From assembly GCA_947447625.1 (NCBI GenBank), contig CANFKS010000024.1, positions 1 to 43,629 of the forward strand: a DNA stretch of 43,629 bases. Reading direction: 5' to 3'. The translations under genes and the position numbers were made by a program. The notes under the pieces were generated by a model that was not told the DNA's origin, did not search any database, and saw only the letters and a program-made list of their open reading frames with translations. This stretch comes from Rhodospirillales bacterium. GTDB taxonomy: Bacteria > Pseudomonadota > Alphaproteobacteria > Acetobacterales > Acetobacteraceae. Shown piece after piece: positions 18,770 through 26,461 of the stretch (position 1 is its first letter; each line of letters starts with the position of its first letter).

Positions 18770-20167
18770 ATGTCCAGCGCAGCCACCCTCGAAGATCCGC
18801 GTATCAACTCGCGTATCGTCACCGCCTACCGCCAGAAGACGCCCGGCTCGGCCGATCTCTCGGCCCAGGCGCAGGATCTGATGCCGTCGGGCATCGCCCA
18901 TGACGCCCGCAACGTCGATCCCTACGGCGTCTACATCGCGCGCGCCCAGGGGGCGCATAAATGGGATGTCGATGGCAACCGATATGTCGATTACTTCGGC
19001 GGCCATGGCGCGCTGATCCTCGGTCACGGCAACCCGAAAGTCGCCGCCGCCATTGCTGCCGCGGCCTCGGACGGCTCGCAGTTCGGCGCCTCGCATCCGC
19101 GCGAAATCGGCTGGGCCAAGGCGATCCAGCGGCTTGTCCCCTCGGCCGAGCGCGTTCGCTTCACCTCGTCCGGCACCGAGGCGACGCTGATGGGCGTCCG
19201 CCTCGCCCGCGCCTTCACCGGCAAGGGCACCATCCTGCGCTTCAAGGGGCATTTCCACGGCTGGCATGACCATATGGCCGCCGGCTACTCCAACCATTTC
19301 GACGGCACGCCGACACCGGGCGTGATCCAGGGCATCGCCGACAAAACCGTGCTGTGCATGCCCAACGACACCGCCGGCGTCGCCGCCGCGCTGGAGTCGA
19401 ACAAGGACATCGCGGTGGTGATGCTGGAGCCCACCGGCTCCTCCTTCGGCCAGCTCCCGCTGCGCGATTCGTTCATCCATGCGCTGCGCGACCTCACCAC
19501 CAAGCACGGCGTGCTGCTGATGTTCGACGAGGTCGTCACCGGCTTCCGCACCTCCAAGGGCGGCGCCCAAATGCTCTACGGCATCACGCCCGACCTCTCC
19601 TCCTTCGCCAAGATCGTCGCCGGCGGCATGCCGGGTGCGGCCATCACCGGGCGCAAGGACATCCTCGATCTGCTTGACTTCAAGGTCTCGGCCAAGCTCG
19701 GCCGCGAGAAGATCGGCCATCCCGGCACCTTCAACGCCAACCCGATCTCGGCCGCAGCCGGCATCGCCGCGCTGGGCATCATCGCGGATACCCCGGTCAA
19801 CGAAACCGCCGATGCCGTGTGTGGCGATCTGCGCGGCAAACTGAACGAACTCTTTTCGGCCGAAAAAGTGCCGTGGGCGGTTTACGGCACCACGTCGGGC
19901 TTCCACATGTTCATGAACCCCAAGGGCCGCGCCATCGACCCGAAAACCTTCGATCCCTTCGAAGCCAGCTTCGAGGAACTGAAATCCCCGCCGCAACACA
20001 CCATCAACCGCATGCGCCTGGCCCTGCTGGTCAACGGCGTGGACCTCAATCCGCGCCTGGGCGGGTTCACCTCCTGCACCCACACCACCGCCGATGTCGA
20101 CGAAACCGTCACGGCGTTCAAAACCTCGCTCCATATGCTCCGCGCCGAGGGCGAACTGCCGGGCTGA
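18770..20167 (+). CDS. Class III PLP-dependent aminotransferase (glutamate-1-semialdehyde aminomutase-like)
   Basis: A fold-type I PLP enzyme of 465 residues. FDEVVTGFR (D253 binds the pyridine nitrogen) and the Schiff-base lysine K281 in SSFAKIVAGGMPGAA are intact, as is the phosphate-binding SSGTEAT (133-139). It resembles the aspartate aminotransferase family relatives of HemL, but its catabolic neighbours (amidohydrolase, amidase) argue for an amino-acid or amine transaminase rather than tetrapyrrole synthesis. The frame is open far upstream; the ATG at 18770 has a strong AGGAGGC site and gives the family N-terminus. The amidase follows 82 bp downstream. Confidence 0.88.
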   Translation: MSSAATLEDPRINSRIVTAYRQKTPGSADLSAQAQDLMPSGIAHDARNVDPYGVYIARAQGAHKWDVDGNRYVDYFGGHGALILGHGNPKVAAAIAAAASDGSQFGASHPREIGWAKAIQRLVPSAERVRFTSSGTEATLMGVRLARAFTGKGTILRFKGHFHGWHDHMAAGYSNHFDGTPTPGVIQGIADKTVLCMPNDTAGVAAALESNKDIAVVMLEPTGSSFGQLPLRDSFIHALRDLTTKHGVLLMFDEVVTGFRTSKGGAQMLYGITPDLSSFAKIVAGGMPGAAITGRKDILDLLDFKVSAKLGREKIGHPGTFNANPISAAAGIAALGIIADTPVNETADAVCGDLRGKLNELFSAEKVPWAVYGTTSGFHMFMNPKGRAIDPKTFDPFEASFEELKSPPQHTINRMRLALLVNGVDLNPRLGGFTSCTHTTADVDETVTAFKTSLHMLRAEGELPG

Positions 20168-20249
20168 GGATGGGACTACGGCCCGGGGGATCCTCCCCCG
20201 GCCGTGCCTGCTTCGCGCCATCAACGAACCCCCGGGAGGGCACTGCGCC

Positions 20250-21659
20250 ATGAGTGACGAGGAATTGGGTTTCATGCCGGCGAGTGTGTTGGCGCCGATG
20301 ATCCGGCAGAAGAAGATTTCGCCGGTTGAGGTGGTCAGCACCATTTTGCAGCGGATCGAGCGGCTGGAGCCGCGGGTGAATGCGTTTGCGCATCTGGCCG
20401 GGGATCGGGCGATGGATTTGGCGCGCAAGGCCGAGGCTGAGTTGATGTCGGGTCGTCCGCTCGGGCCGATGCATGGCTTGACGGTGACGATCAAGGATTT
20501 GTCCTGGACCAAGGACATGCCGGTTCAATCGGGCAGCCGGACGATGCAGGGCCATCGGGTGGCGGAGGATTCGCCCATGGTGGCGCGCCTGCAGGATGCG
20601 GGGGCGATCAATCTGGGCAAGACGACGACCTCGGAGTTCGGCTGGTCCGGCATATCGAACTGCCCGCTGACCGGGATCACCCATAATCCGTGGAAGCACG
20701 GCTACAATGCGGGCGCGTCGTCGGCCGGTGCGGGGGCGGCGGCGGCGGCGGGTTACGGGGCGTTGCATCAGGGCAGCGACGGGGCGGGTTCGGTCCGTAT
20801 GCCGTCGCATTTCTGCGGGATTTTCGGCCTCAAGCCGACCTATGGGCGGGTGCCGTATCATCCGGTCGGCGCGGGCGACTACACGAGCCATATCGGGCCG
20901 ATGACGCGCACGGTGGCCGATTCGGCGCTGATGATGGCGGTGATGTCCGGCCCGCATCCGCTCGACCACACCACGATGGAGTCCGGTCCCGCCGATTATC
21001 TCGGCCGGCTCGATGATGGGGTGCGCGGCAAGCGCGCGGCGTTCAGCATGGATCTCGGTCATGCCCGGGTCGATCCCGATGTTGCAGCCCTGGTGCGCAA
21101 GGGGGCTGAGGCGTGGGCGAAGGACGCCGGTGTGGAACTGATCGACGTCACGCCGCCATGGGGCACGCTTGGTCCGGCGCTGGCCCGGGAATTCTGGGCG
21201 GCCCACATGTCGCGCCTTGCGGCCTATCTGCCGGAATGGGAGAGCCAGATGGACCCGCATCTGGTGGCGTGCATCAAGGAGGGCGCGGTGGTCGCGATGC
21301 CGGCCTATCAGGCGATGCGGGCGCGCAAGTATGACTATATCGCCCAGATCCATCACTGGTTCGAGAACTGGGATTTCCTGATTACGCCGTCGGTTTCGGT
21401 CGCGGCCTTCCCGGCCGAGCGGATCATTCCCGAGCATTGGCCGCAGCACCCGTGGGATTGGATGCAGTGGGCCGAGTTCTCCTACCCGTTCAACATGTCC
21501 GGCAACCCTGCCGCCAGCGTGCCGTGCGGCTTCACGGCGGCGGGATTGCCGGTGGGGATGCAGATCGTGGGCAAGCGGTTTGACGATCTCGGCGTGTTCC
21601 AGGCCTCGCGCGCCTTCGAAAGGGCGCTGCCCTGGGCGGATAAGCGGCCGTCGCTCTGA
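20250..21659 (+). CDS. Amidase-signature family hydrolase
   Basis: A 469-residue amidase-signature protein. The Ser-cisSer-Lys triad is readable as K82 (TIKDLSW), S157 (GASSAGA) and S181 (GAGSVRMP), with the 75- and 99-residue spacings seen in characterised members such as FAAH. The glycine-rich signature is unusually alanine rich (AGAGAAAAAG). Expected reaction: hydrolysis of a carboxamide to acid and ammonia or amine; it could instead be an acylamide or aryl-amide hydrolase. It lacks GatCAB context. ATG at 20250 follows GGGAGGGC. It lies downstream of the aminotransferase, probably in the same transcript. Confidence 0.9.
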   Translation: MSDEELGFMPASVLAPMIRQKKISPVEVVSTILQRIERLEPRVNAFAHLAGDRAMDLARKAEAELMSGRPLGPMHGLTVTIKDLSWTKDMPVQSGSRTMQGHRVAEDSPMVARLQDAGAINLGKTTTSEFGWSGISNCPLTGITHNPWKHGYNAGASSAGAGAAAAAGYGALHQGSDGAGSVRMPSHFCGIFGLKPTYGRVPYHPVGAGDYTSHIGPMTRTVADSALMMAVMSGPHPLDHTTMESGPADYLGRLDDGVRGKRAAFSMDLGHARVDPDVAALVRKGAEAWAKDAGVELIDVTPPWGTLGPALAREFWAAHMSRLAAYLPEWESQMDPHLVACIKEGAVVAMPAYQAMRARKYDYIAQIHHWFENWDFLITPSVSVAAFPAERIIPEHWPQHPWDWMQWAEFSYPFNMSGNPAASVPCGFTAAGLPVGMQIVGKRFDDLGVFQASRAFERALPWADKRPSL

Positions 21660-21664
21660 CGCGG

Positions 21665-21719
21665 TGTTTGATCGCCGGATGATTTTGGCGATTCCGCCAA
21701 AAATCATCAGGCTCTAGAG
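21665..21719. repeat. Palindromic repeat family B, copy 2
   Basis: The element reads, on the minus strand, CTCTAGAGCCTGATGATTTT, then the stem GGC-GGAATC-GCC, then AAAATCATCCGGCGATCAAACA. It fills the convergent gap between the amidase and the CoA-transferase. Its CTCTAG end provides the last codon and the TAG stop of the CoA-transferase (21714-21716). Compared with copy 3, the stem carries a compensatory change (GGC/GCC here, GGT/ACC there). Confidence 0.75.
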
Positions 21720-22874
21720 ACTATCGAGGATCGCCTGCGTGTCCTGCCCGAGCGGGACACTCTCGCGATACACCGCGCGCTCGTTGCCATGCAGCCGCAG
21801 CGGTGATTCCGCGATCACCAGGCGGCCGTGCTCGGGATGGTCGAGCCAGCGCAGGGCGCCGCGGGCGTGCAGATGCGCGTCATCCACCACCTCGCTCAGC
21901 GTGCGCACCGGGGCACTCGGGATATGGTGGCGCATCAGGCGCGCGAAGAGTTCGGCCTTGGTGAAGTGCGCCGTGCGCGCGCCGATGGTGGCGTCGATAT
22001 GGTCCATTTCCGCCACCCGGTTCTTGTTGAGGGCGAAGCGGGTTTCGGCGGCGAGGCCGTCCATCTCCAGCGCCCGCAGCAGCGAGGCGAAGTGCTTGTC
22101 GTTGCTGCACAATATCGCGACGAACCCGTCGGCTGCGGGATAGACGTTGTAGGGGCTGATCGACATGCCGCCATGGCGGTTGCCGGTTCGCCCGATCTCC
22201 CCGCCGCCGCCTTCGCGGAACATCGCGCCGAGATTGGAGGTGAGGGTGAAATAGGCCGCCTCCAGCATCGCGATCTCCACCATTTGGCCGAGGCCGGAGC
22301 GCTCGCGCTCGAACAGCGCCGTCATCACCGCCGCGTAGACATGCGTGCCGGCGATGAAGTCGCACGCGGTCGAGCCTGATTTGACCGGCGGCCCGTCGGG
22401 GAAGCCGGTATTGGCCATGATGCCGCTCATCGCCTGGATCGACAGGTCCATCGCGGGATAGTCGCGGTAGGGCCCGTCGATGCCGTAGCCGGACGAGCAG
22501 GCATAGATCAGCCGCGGATTGCGCGCGCGCAGCACGTCGCAGCCGAGGCCGAGGCGGGCCATCACGCCGGGGGTGAAATTCTCGACGATCACATCGGCGG
22601 TTTCCGCCAGCTTGATGACGGCGGCGACCGCCTCGGGCGTTTTCAGATCCAGCACCATGCTGCGCTTGTTGCCGTTGAGCATGGCGAAGGGCAGGGCGGA
22701 GCCGCCGGCGCGCTTGCGCAGATGCTCGCCGCCGGGCGGCTCGATCTTGATCACCTCGGCGCCGTTGCGCGCCATCATGTAGGTGGCGTAGGGGCCGTTA
22801 TAGACCTGGGTGAGATCGATGACGCGGATGCCTTCGAGCGGCGGCCTGCGCCTGGGGGTCGTCGGATCGGACAC
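21714..22874 (-). CDS. CaiB/BaiF family (family III) CoA-transferase
   Basis: A 386-residue family III CoA-transferase, which moves CoA between acyl thioesters and acids. The start PPLEGIRVIDLTQVYNGPYAT, the catalytic aspartate D143 (YPAMDLSIQAMSG) and the NKRSMVLDL segment are typical. Substrate cannot be deduced. It ends inside repeat B copy 2 and is divergent from trmO. Close to the amidase and aminotransferase, it may activate the acid released by those enzymes. Confidence 0.9.
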   Translation of the reverse strand: MSDPTTPRRRPPLEGIRVIDLTQVYNGPYATYMMARNGAEVIKIEPPGGEHLRKRAGGSALPFAMLNGNKRSMVLDLKTPEAVAAVIKLAETADVIVENFTPGVMARLGLGCDVLRARNPRLIYACSSGYGIDGPYRDYPAMDLSIQAMSGIMANTGFPDGPPVKSGSTACDFIAGTHVYAAVMTALFERERSGLGQMVEIAMLEAAYFTLTSNLGAMFREGGGGEIGRTGNRHGGMSISPYNVYPAADGFVAILCSNDKHFASLLRALEMDGLAAETRFALNKNRVAEMDHIDATIGARTAHFTKAELFARLMRHHIPSAPVRTLSEVVDDAHLHARGALRWLDHPEHGRLVIAESPLRLHGNERAVYRESVPLGQDTQAILDSL

Positions 22875-22984
22875 GCTGTGCTCCCTTGTGCCCCGATGGG
22901 CCTGGCCAAGCGTGCTGTCCCGCGCCTTGGAGTGTCAAGGCGGCGCGCGCTGGTGTAAAAATGGGCCCGCGCACAGGAGCCCCC

Positions 22985-23461
22985 ATGACCGACCCCATCT
23001 CCCTCCGCCCGATCGGCCATCTCGAAACCCCCTGGCACAGCATCAAGGACTGCCCGCGCAACGGCCGCCAGCCCGACCCGCCGCCCGTATGCCTGGCGCA
23101 TGTGCTGCCCGCATTCCAGGACGGGCTGCTCCGGCTGGAGGGCTTCAGCCACCTCATCCTGCTCTACTGGCTCGGCCCCGCCGTTGCGCCCGAGATGCGC
23201 TTCACGCCGCCTTTCGCAGCCGAGCCGGCCGGATTGTTCGCCACCCGCGGCCCCAGGCGGCCCAACCCGATCGGGCTCTCGGTCGTCAGCTTCGACGGGT
23301 TCGCTGCCCCCGGCATCCTGCGCGTGCGCCATCTCGACTGTCTCGACGGGACCGCTTTGCTCGACATCAAACCCTATCTGCGCAGCACCGATTGCGAGCC
23401 CGAGGCCACCATGGGCTGGCTCGCCCCCCATGCCACAGCGCGCCCCGCGAAAGGGCCTTGA
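22985..23461 (+). CDS. trmO: tRNA m6t6A37 methyltransferase TrmO (TsaA/YaeB family)
   Basis: TrmO uses S-adenosylmethionine to N6-methylate threonylcarbamoyladenosine at position 37 of certain tRNAs. The protein has 158 residues, the compact form with only the beta-barrel catalytic domain. The signature FATRGPRRPNPIGLSVV (85-101) and GTALLDIKPYL (121-131) are clear. ATG at 22985 follows AGGAGCCCC. It is divergent from the CoA-transferase and appears to be a stand-alone housekeeping gene. Confidence 0.88.
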   Translation: MTDPISLRPIGHLETPWHSIKDCPRNGRQPDPPPVCLAHVLPAFQDGLLRLEGFSHLILLYWLGPAVAPEMRFTPPFAAEPAGLFATRGPRRPNPIGLSVVSFDGFAAPGILRVRHLDCLDGTALLDIKPYLRSTDCEPEATMGWLAPHATARPAKGP

Positions 23462-23892
23462 TCGCCCCGGCGGAGGGGGATAAGACCGCCATGGACTGGT
23501 CACGCACCGCGCCTCGGTCGTGACCTGCCCCGGCCTGTGCCGGCCCGGCAACCACCTTCAGGGACACCATGAAACCGCGATCAAGCAACCAGCCCACGGA
23601 GAGTGACAGTCGGCGCATCGCGCTGATCGTGTCATGCCGCCGGGGCTGCTCCGTTGCCCGGGATCCGCAGGCCGCCCTGGGGGGGATCGTCTAGCCCCGC
23701 CTCGGCGCCTGTCCTCCCGGGCCTGACCCGAAACAGGCCTGTTACCGAGGAGGCGCCGATGGCCGCCTGCAATCCGGCTTTTTCTGCCCTGCTGAACCGC
23801 GCTGGCCCGCCGCGCCGGGGCGCTGTGCCGCCGCGCCGGGGCGTCCTGCCTTGCGGGTCTGGCGCCGCGGATCGCCAGCACGATACCAGCCC
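23462..23892 (+). other. trmO-transporter intergenic leader region
   Basis: A 431-bp gap rich in secondary structure. It holds a perfect 7-bp hairpin (GGTCACG at 23498-23504 with CGTGACC at 23519-23525), a possible 41-codon ORF at 23569-23694 (ATG after CAGGGACACC; no recognisable product), the ribosome-site-sequestering stem at 23703-23758 and a 45-codon ORF at 23759-23896 running into the transporter. It does not match a metal riboswitch consensus that I can recognise (yybP-ykoY or M-box). Confidence 0.5.
23703..23758 (+). promoter_or_regulatory. Hairpin sequestering the ribosome binding site of a leader ORF
   Basis: CGGCGCCT (23703-23710) pairs with AGGCGCCG (23751-23758), and CCTC (23713-23716) pairs with GAGG (23747-23750). 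An inner stem GGCCTG (23720-23725) pairs with CAGGCC (23734-23739). The GAGGAGG site at 23747-23753, used by the ATG at 23759, is therefore fully base-paired. This layout fits a translational switch; the signal is unknown. Confidence 0.5.
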
Positions 23893-23896
23893 ATGA
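23759..23896 (+). CDS. Putative Pro/Arg-rich leader peptide coupled to the transporter gene
   Basis: A 45-codon ORF with an excellent GAGGAGG site 5 bp before ATG. Its TGA overlaps the transporter ATG (ATGA at 23893-23896). The peptide contains a 7-residue tandem repeat (PPRRGAV then PPRRGVL, about residues 17-30). The downstream transporter ATG has no good ribosome binding site of its own, so coupled translation is plausible. Proline-rich leader peptides such as MgtL control magnesium transporters in enterobacteria; a parallel here is inference, and there is no homology I can claim. It could also be chance in GC-rich DNA. Confidence 0.4.
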   Translation: MAACNPAFSALLNRAGPPRRGAVPPRRGVLPCGSGAADRQHDTSP

Positions 23897-25551
23897 ATGC
23901 CATTCCCACGAAACCCGCCGTTGCCGCGACAAGGCCCGCTGCGACAAGGCCCGCCGCGACAAGGCCTGCCGCGACCGGGGGCTGCGACATCCAGGGCGCC
24001 TTCGGCACCATCGCCAGGCGCGGCCAATCGCGCAGCGGCTGGCGCTACCGGCTGCGCACGCTGCTGGCCATCCTCGGCCCCGGCCTGATCGTCATGGTCG
24101 GCGACAACGATGCCGGCGCCTTCGCCACCTACACCCAGGCCGGCCAGAACCACGGCACCGCCCTGATGTGGACGCTGCTGCTCCTGGTCCCCGTGCTCTA
24201 CGCCAACCAGGAGATGGTGCTGCGCCTCGGCGCCGTGACCGGCGTGGGCTATGCCCGGCTGCTGCTGGCCCGCTTCGGCCGGTTCTGGGGCCTGTTTACC
24301 GTGCTCGGCATGATCGCGCTCAACGGGCTGACGGTGGTGACCGAATTCATCGGCATCAGCCTCGCCCTCGACCATCTCGGCATTGCGCGGGTCTGGGGTG
24401 TCTTGATTGCTGCGGTGCTGACCATCATCGCGGCCTCGACCGGGGATTTCCGCCGTTTCGAGCGCTTTGCCATGATGCTCGTGCTGGGCAGCCTGCTGCT
24501 GGTCCCGGTGTTCGTCGCGGTCCATCCGCCGCTGCTGCAGGTCGCGCACGACCTGGTGGTGCCGCAGATCCCGGCGGGGCGGATGTCCGATATCGTGCTG
24601 CTCGTCATCGCCATCGTCGGCACCACGGTGGCGCCGTGGCAGTTGTTCTTTCAGCAGAGCTATGTGATCGACAAGCGGATCACGGCCCGCTTCATCCCCT
24701 ACGAGAAGATCGACCTCTGGCTCGGCATCGTCATCGTCATCATCGGCGCCGTCGCCATGATGGGGTTCGCCGCGGCGACGTTTGCCGGCAAACCCGAATT
24801 CGGCCGGTTTACCGATGTGGGCGGCGTCGCCGCGGGGCTTGCCGCCTATGTCGGGCCTGTGCCGGGCGTGCTGTTCGCCATCGCGCTGATCGATGCCAGC
24901 ATGATCGGCACCGCGGCGGTTGCGCTGTCCACCGCCTATGCCGTGGGCGATCTGCTGGCGGTGACGCATTCCCTGCATCGCACGCCCGGCCAGTCCCGAA
25001 GCTTCACTCTGATCTACGCCGGGCTGATCGCAGCCTCCGCCGTGCTGGTGCTGATCCCGGGTTCGCCGCTCGGGCTGATCACCGTCGGCGTGCAAACCCT
25101 CGCCGGCGTGCTGCTGCCCAGCGCCACCGTGTTCCTGCTGCTGCTGTGCAACGACCGCGCGGTGCTGGGCCCCTGGGTCAATGGCCTGTGGCTCAACCTG
25201 TTCACCTCGGCGGTGATCGCGCTGCTCGTGCTGCTCTCGGTGATCCTGACCGGCTCGGTGCTGTTCCCCGATCTGTCCGATGGGGCGATGCTGGCCATCC
25301 TGGCCGGCGGCCTGGTGATCGCGCTGGCCGGTCTCGGGGTGCTCGTGGTGAGCGGGCTGCGCGCCCCCGCGCGGCCCCGCCTGTCGCGCGCGCGGATGGC
25401 GGCCTGGCGGATGCCGGCGCTGGAGAGCCTGCCCCCGGCCGATCGGGGCGGCGCAAGCCGGGTGTGGATGGGGGTGATGTGGCTTTATCTGCTGCTGGCC
25501 TGCGCCATGGTGGTGCTGCGCGTGGTGCAGCTTGCGCTGGGCGGCGGATGA
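23893..25551 (+). CDS. Nramp-family divalent metal transporter, NRMT-like
   Basis: A 552-residue membrane protein with about eleven hydrophobic helices of the Nramp fold. In TM1 the canonical DPGN is replaced by GDNDAGAFATY (D71-N72-D73), and in TM6 the metal-coordinating MPH-type motif is replaced by VAPWQ (A247-P248-W249). Loss of the soft methionine ligand is the feature reported for Nramp-related magnesium transporters, so Mg2+ or another hard cation is a more likely substrate than Fe2+ or Mn2+; this is inference. The cytoplasmic N-terminus holds a tandem AATRP repeat. ATG at 23893 overlaps the leader ORF stop. Upstream in-frame codons to 23851 are probably not used. Confidence 0.8.
   Translation: MNAIPTKPAVAATRPAATRPAATRPAATGGCDIQGAFGTIARRGQSRSGWRYRLRTLLAILGPGLIVMVGDNDAGAFATYTQAGQNHGTALMWTLLLLVPVLYANQEMVLRLGAVTGVGYARLLLARFGRFWGLFTVLGMIALNGLTVVTEFIGISLALDHLGIARVWGVLIAAVLTIIAASTGDFRRFERFAMMLVLGSLLLVPVFVAVHPPLLQVAHDLVVPQIPAGRMSDIVLLVIAIVGTTVAPWQLFFQQSYVIDKRITARFIPYEKIDLWLGIVIVIIGAVAMMGFAAATFAGKPEFGRFTDVGGVAAGLAAYVGPVPGVLFAIALIDASMIGTAAVALSTAYAVGDLLAVTHSLHRTPGQSRSFTLIYAGLIAASAVLVLIPGSPLGLITVGVQTLAGVLLPSATVFLLLLCNDRAVLGPWVNGLWLNLFTSAVIALLVLLSVILTGSVLFPDLSDGAMLAILAGGLVIALAGLGVLVVSGLRAPARPRLSRARMAAWRMPALESLPPADRGGASRVWMGVMWLYLLLACAMVVLRVVQLALGGG
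23923..23976 (+). repeat. 15-bp in-frame tandem repeat in the transporter N-terminus
   Basis: About 3.6 copies of GCCGCGACAAGGCCC (units at 23923, 23938 and 23953, plus a partial at 23968), encoding AATRP repeats near the N-terminus. Similar 15-bp in-frame repeats occur in two other genes of this window. Confidence 0.85.
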
Positions 25552-25654
25552 AACACTTGTCATTCAATGTGATGGCGCACCCCCCCTCGGCGCGCTGGCG
25601 TTGCGGGCGGACAGTTCCTATGTATGGGGCATCGTTTTTTGGAGATTCTGACGC

Positions 25655-26443
25655 ATGCTGTCCCGCGGCGTATCGGTTCGCCTGATCCTTGCCGCCGCCC
25701 TGCTCGGCGCCACTCTTGCTCCTGCCCATGCCATCGAACTCGCCGCCCATCGCGCGCTCTATGAACTGACCCTCGCCTCCGCCCGCGGCGACGTGACCGG
25801 CGCGTCCGGCACCATGTCCTACGAAGTCGGCGATGCCTGCGAAGGCTGGACCGCGCATCAGCAACTCGCGATGACCATCACCAACCGCGACGGCCAGGAT
25901 ATCGACATGCTGTCGGACTACACGACCTACGAAAGCAAGGACGGCACCAGCCTGCGCTTCCGCTCCCGCCAGACCACCGACAGCGCCGTGACCAGCGAAG
26001 TCTCGGGCGATGCCACCCAGGCGCCCACCGGCGGCACGATCCGCTACATCCAGCCCAAACCCGACACCAAACCTTTGCCGCACGGCGCGCTCTTTCCGAT
26101 GGCGCATACCGAAGCCATCATCAAGGCCGCCATCGCGGGACAGAAATTCGTCGAACTCCCCCTCTTCGACGGCACCGGGCCGGACGGCGCCCAGGACAGC
26201 TCGATCGCCATCTCCAACTGGAACCCGCCGCAAACCTCGAAATGGCCGGAGCTTTCGCCCCTGCCGAGCGGGCGGGTTCACGTCGCCTTCTTCGAACGCG
26301 GCAACGGGGCGCAACAGCCGGAATACGAAGTCTCGATGCGCTATTGGGAAAACGGGGTGGCCGACGAGCTGACGATGGATTTCGGCGATTTCGTGATGCG
26401 TGGGCGGCTCAAGGCGCTGGCCCTCACGCGGAAAGGGTGTTGA
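25655..26443 (+). CDS. EipB-like periplasmic cell-envelope protein (DUF1849)
   Basis: A 262-residue secreted protein with a signal peptide (residues 1-26, cleavage probably after AHA). The mature start IELAAHRALYELTL matches the EipB/DUF1849 family, which forms a spiral beta-barrel in the periplasm and supports envelope integrity in Brucella and other alphaproteobacteria. Two cysteines, C62 (GDACEGW) and the C-terminal residue C262, correspond to the conserved EipB disulfide. ATG follows TTGGAGATTCTGACGC. It converges on the MFS gene with only 18 bp between stops, filled by the palindrome GGAAGCGCTTCC. Confidence 0.87.
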   Translation: MLSRGVSVRLILAAALLGATLAPAHAIELAAHRALYELTLASARGDVTGASGTMSYEVGDACEGWTAHQQLAMTITNRDGQDIDMLSDYTTYESKDGTSLRFRSRQTTDSAVTSEVSGDATQAPTGGTIRYIQPKPDTKPLPHGALFPMAHTEAIIKAAIAGQKFVELPLFDGTGPDGAQDSSIAISNWNPPQTSKWPELSPLPSGRVHVAFFERGNGAQQPEYEVSMRYWENGVADELTMDFGDFVMRGRLKALALTRKGC

Positions 26444-26444
26444 G

Positions 26445-26456
26445 GGAAGCGCTTCC
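26445..26456. repeat. Solo core palindrome of repeat family A
   Basis: GGAAGCGCTTCC, a perfect 12-bp palindrome, lies in the 18-bp gap between two convergent stops. It is the same GAAGCGCTTC core that ends each arm of family A, without the T-rich parts. It could be a remnant or a minimal form; a chance palindrome is possible. Confidence 0.45.
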
Positions 26457-26461
26457 GTCCG

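Noticed and set aside
23462-23702. A known metal riboswitch (yybP-ykoY or M-box) upstream of the transporter
   Set aside because: I looked for the conserved core sequences of these classes and did not find them; the structure present is a simple ribosome-site-masking hairpin further downstream.
23632-25563. A 643-codon minus-strand open frame opposite the Nramp-like gene
   Set aside because: Composition is H/Q/R/G rich with no domain; it mirrors the membrane protein on the other strand.
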